Shown one piece after another: positions 4,714 through 5,872 of a stretch of 5,872 bases of DNA. Each line of letters opens with the position of its first letter. Positions within the stretch are counted from its first letter, which is position 1. Source of the DNA: CAZMCH01 sp964564735 (lineage in GTDB: Bacteria > Poribacteria > DTPJ01); contig CAZMCH010000156.1 of assembly GCA_964564735.1 (NCBI GenBank), forward strand, positions 1 through 5,872, written 5' to 3'. The notes below the pieces were generated by a model. The model ran no database searches. It worked only from the letters and a program-made list of their open reading frames with translations, and was not told the origin of the DNA. The position numbers and the translations under genes were made by a program.

Positions 4714-5872
4714 ATGTCAAAACTAGCTATTGACGGTGGAAAACCAACACGAACAAAACCTTTTCCTGCATGGCCTATATGGGACGAAACCGAGATTGAC
4801 GCCCTTAAGGAAGTATTAGAAAGCGGAATATGGGGCATTGGTGGCAATAAAGTTCCCGAATTTGAGCATAAATTTTCATCTTACGTTGGTGCAAAGTTTG
4901 GGATTTGTGTAACAAGCGGAACAACTGCATTGGAAATTGCATTAAGGGCAGGTAATGTCGGTCATGGAGATGAAGTAATAGTTCCTCCATATACGTTTAT
5001 GGCGACTGCCAGTTCAGTCCTTATGTCAAATGCAGTTCCTATATTTGCTGATATTGATCCAGAAACATACAATATTGATCCAAATGAAATAGAAAAAGTA
5101 ATTACCAAGAAAACAAAAGCTATAATCCCTGTTCATATCGGCGGATGTCCTGCTGATATGGATGCAATTATGGATATAGCAAAAAAACATAATCTTATCG
5201 TTATAGAAGATTGCGCTCAGGCACACGCAGGAGAATGGAAAGGTCAAAAAGTCGGAACAATAGGTGATATGGGTTGCTTTAGCTTCCAATCTAGCAAGAA
5301 TCTTTGCGCTGGGGAAGGCGGAATAATCACAACAAATAATGAAAAATACGCCGATAGATGCTGGTCTTACCACAATTGCGGGCGAGTGCGTCAAGGTGCT
5401 TGGTATGAACATCAGGTATTAGGCTCAAATCTTAGAATGACGCAATGGCAAGCAGGAATATTGCTTGCACAAATGGAACGTCTTATAGACCAGACAGAAA
5501 CAAGAAATCAGAATGCCCTTTATTTAGCGGAAAAATTATCCGAAATAGATGGCATAACTCCTCTAAAACGAGATGATAGAGTTACTTGTCACGCCTATCA
5601 CCTGTTTATTTTCAAATACGATTCAAGCAAGTTTGCAGATAAACCAAGATCAGAATTTCTACAGGCACTTTCAGCAGAAGGAATACCTTGTTCAGGTGGA
5701 TATAATCCTTTATACAAAGATGATCTATTCAAAGCACCAATAGAGGAATGTCCTCTTGGATGCGGATATTATAAGGGAAAAGTGGATTATTCCAAAGTAT
5801 ATTGCCCTGAAACAGAAAAAGCCTGTCAAGAAGAAGGCGTCTGGCTATTTCAAAGCATGTTTCTTGGCGACC
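4714..5872 (+). CDS. DegT/DnrJ/EryC1/StrS PLP-dependent aminotransferase, 3'-truncated by window edge
   Basis: This fold-type I PLP enzyme transfers an amino group, usually from glutamate or glutamine, to a keto-sugar, keto-cyclitol or related carbonyl. The 386 visible residues show the PLP-phosphate segment TSGTTALE (67-74), EDCAQAHAG (165-173) with D166 expected to contact the pyridine nitrogen, and the internal aldimine lysine K195 in FQSSKN. GSNLRMTQWQAGILLAQ (from 237) is the family's NyRM-x-x-xQA region. The opening IDGGKPTRTKPFPAWP resembles the StsC/BtrR (scyllo-inosose aminotransferase) and AHBA-synthase branch more than sugar aminotransferases such as ArnB. Substrate assignment from this is only a guess. 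A cysteine-rich stretch near the end (C346, C350, C364, C371) is a possible metal or disulfide site. The frame is open at the last base, and the last residues (VWLFQSMFLGD) match the usual end region, so perhaps 20-40 residues are missing. The family call is secure. Confidence 0.9.
   Translation, partial: MSKLAIDGGKPTRTKPFPAWPIWDETEIDALKEVLESGIWGIGGNKVPEFEHKFSSYVGAKFGICVTSGTTALEIALRAGNVGHGDEVIVPPYTFMATASSVLMSNAVPIFADIDPETYNIDPNEIEKVITKKTKAIIPVHIGGCPADMDAIMDIAKKHNLIVIEDCAQAHAGEWKGQKVGTIGDMGCFSFQSSKNLCAGEGGIITTNNEKYADRCWSYHNCGRVRQGAWYEHQVLGSNLRMTQWQAGILLAQMERLIDQTETRNQNALYLAEKLSEIDGITPLKRDDRVTCHAYHLFIFKYDSSKFADKPRSEFLQALSAEGIPCSGGYNPLYKDDLFKAPIEECPLGCGYYKGKVDYSKVYCPETEKACQEEGVWLFQSMFLGD

Noticed and set aside
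5026..5412. 128-codon open frame on the minus strand
   Set aside because: It is antisense to the conserved catalytic region of the DegT aminotransferase, whose motifs are intact on the + strand.

Overview
This AT-rich bacterial window carries six genes, all on the + strand. Translation starts are led by good Shine-Dalgarno sequences and the standard code fits. The genes are tightly packed in two blocks, separated by one 232-base intergenic region (3766-3997). No stretch over 300 bases lacks a gene, and I see no tRNA, rRNA, CRISPR or insertion sequence. Gene content suggests an uncultivated or environmental bacterium of the Poribacteria / Planctomycetes-like kind: a secreted beta-sandwich-like protein with a TTTWANVK tail, an AHBA-synthase/StsC-like DegT aminotransferase and a membrane polyferredoxin. 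That assignment is inference from memory of the families, not from any search.

Block 1 (1-3765) begins with the 3' part of a NosR/NapH-like membrane polyferredoxin, cut by the window edge. It overlaps by one base (TAATG) the start of a 646-residue protein whose central part resembles the transaldolase / fructose-6-phosphate aldolase superfamily. Four bases later comes a small AtpZ-type two-helix membrane protein, whose 3' end overlaps by 23 bases a TrmN6-like (NPPY) SAM-dependent methyltransferase. The spacing suggests one transcript coupling redox, central carbon, membrane-energy and RNA-modification functions, though a shared pathway is not proven.

The intergenic region holds a strong sigma70-type promoter candidate (TTGACT, 16 bases, TATAAT) spanned by a perfect 10-base inverted repeat. 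Its transcript would carry a leader of about 190 bases with three possible hairpins. The strongest contains a second copy of the downstream gene's Shine-Dalgarno hexamer, so the leader could switch between two pairings.

Block 2 (3998-5872) encodes a secreted protein with a signal peptide and four mature cysteines, followed 29 bases later by a nearly complete DegT/DnrJ/EryC1/StrS PLP aminotransferase that runs off the right edge.

The points most worth a second look are the enlarged, Gln-containing transaldolase-like protein joined to a polyferredoxin, and the promoter and leader of the secreted protein.
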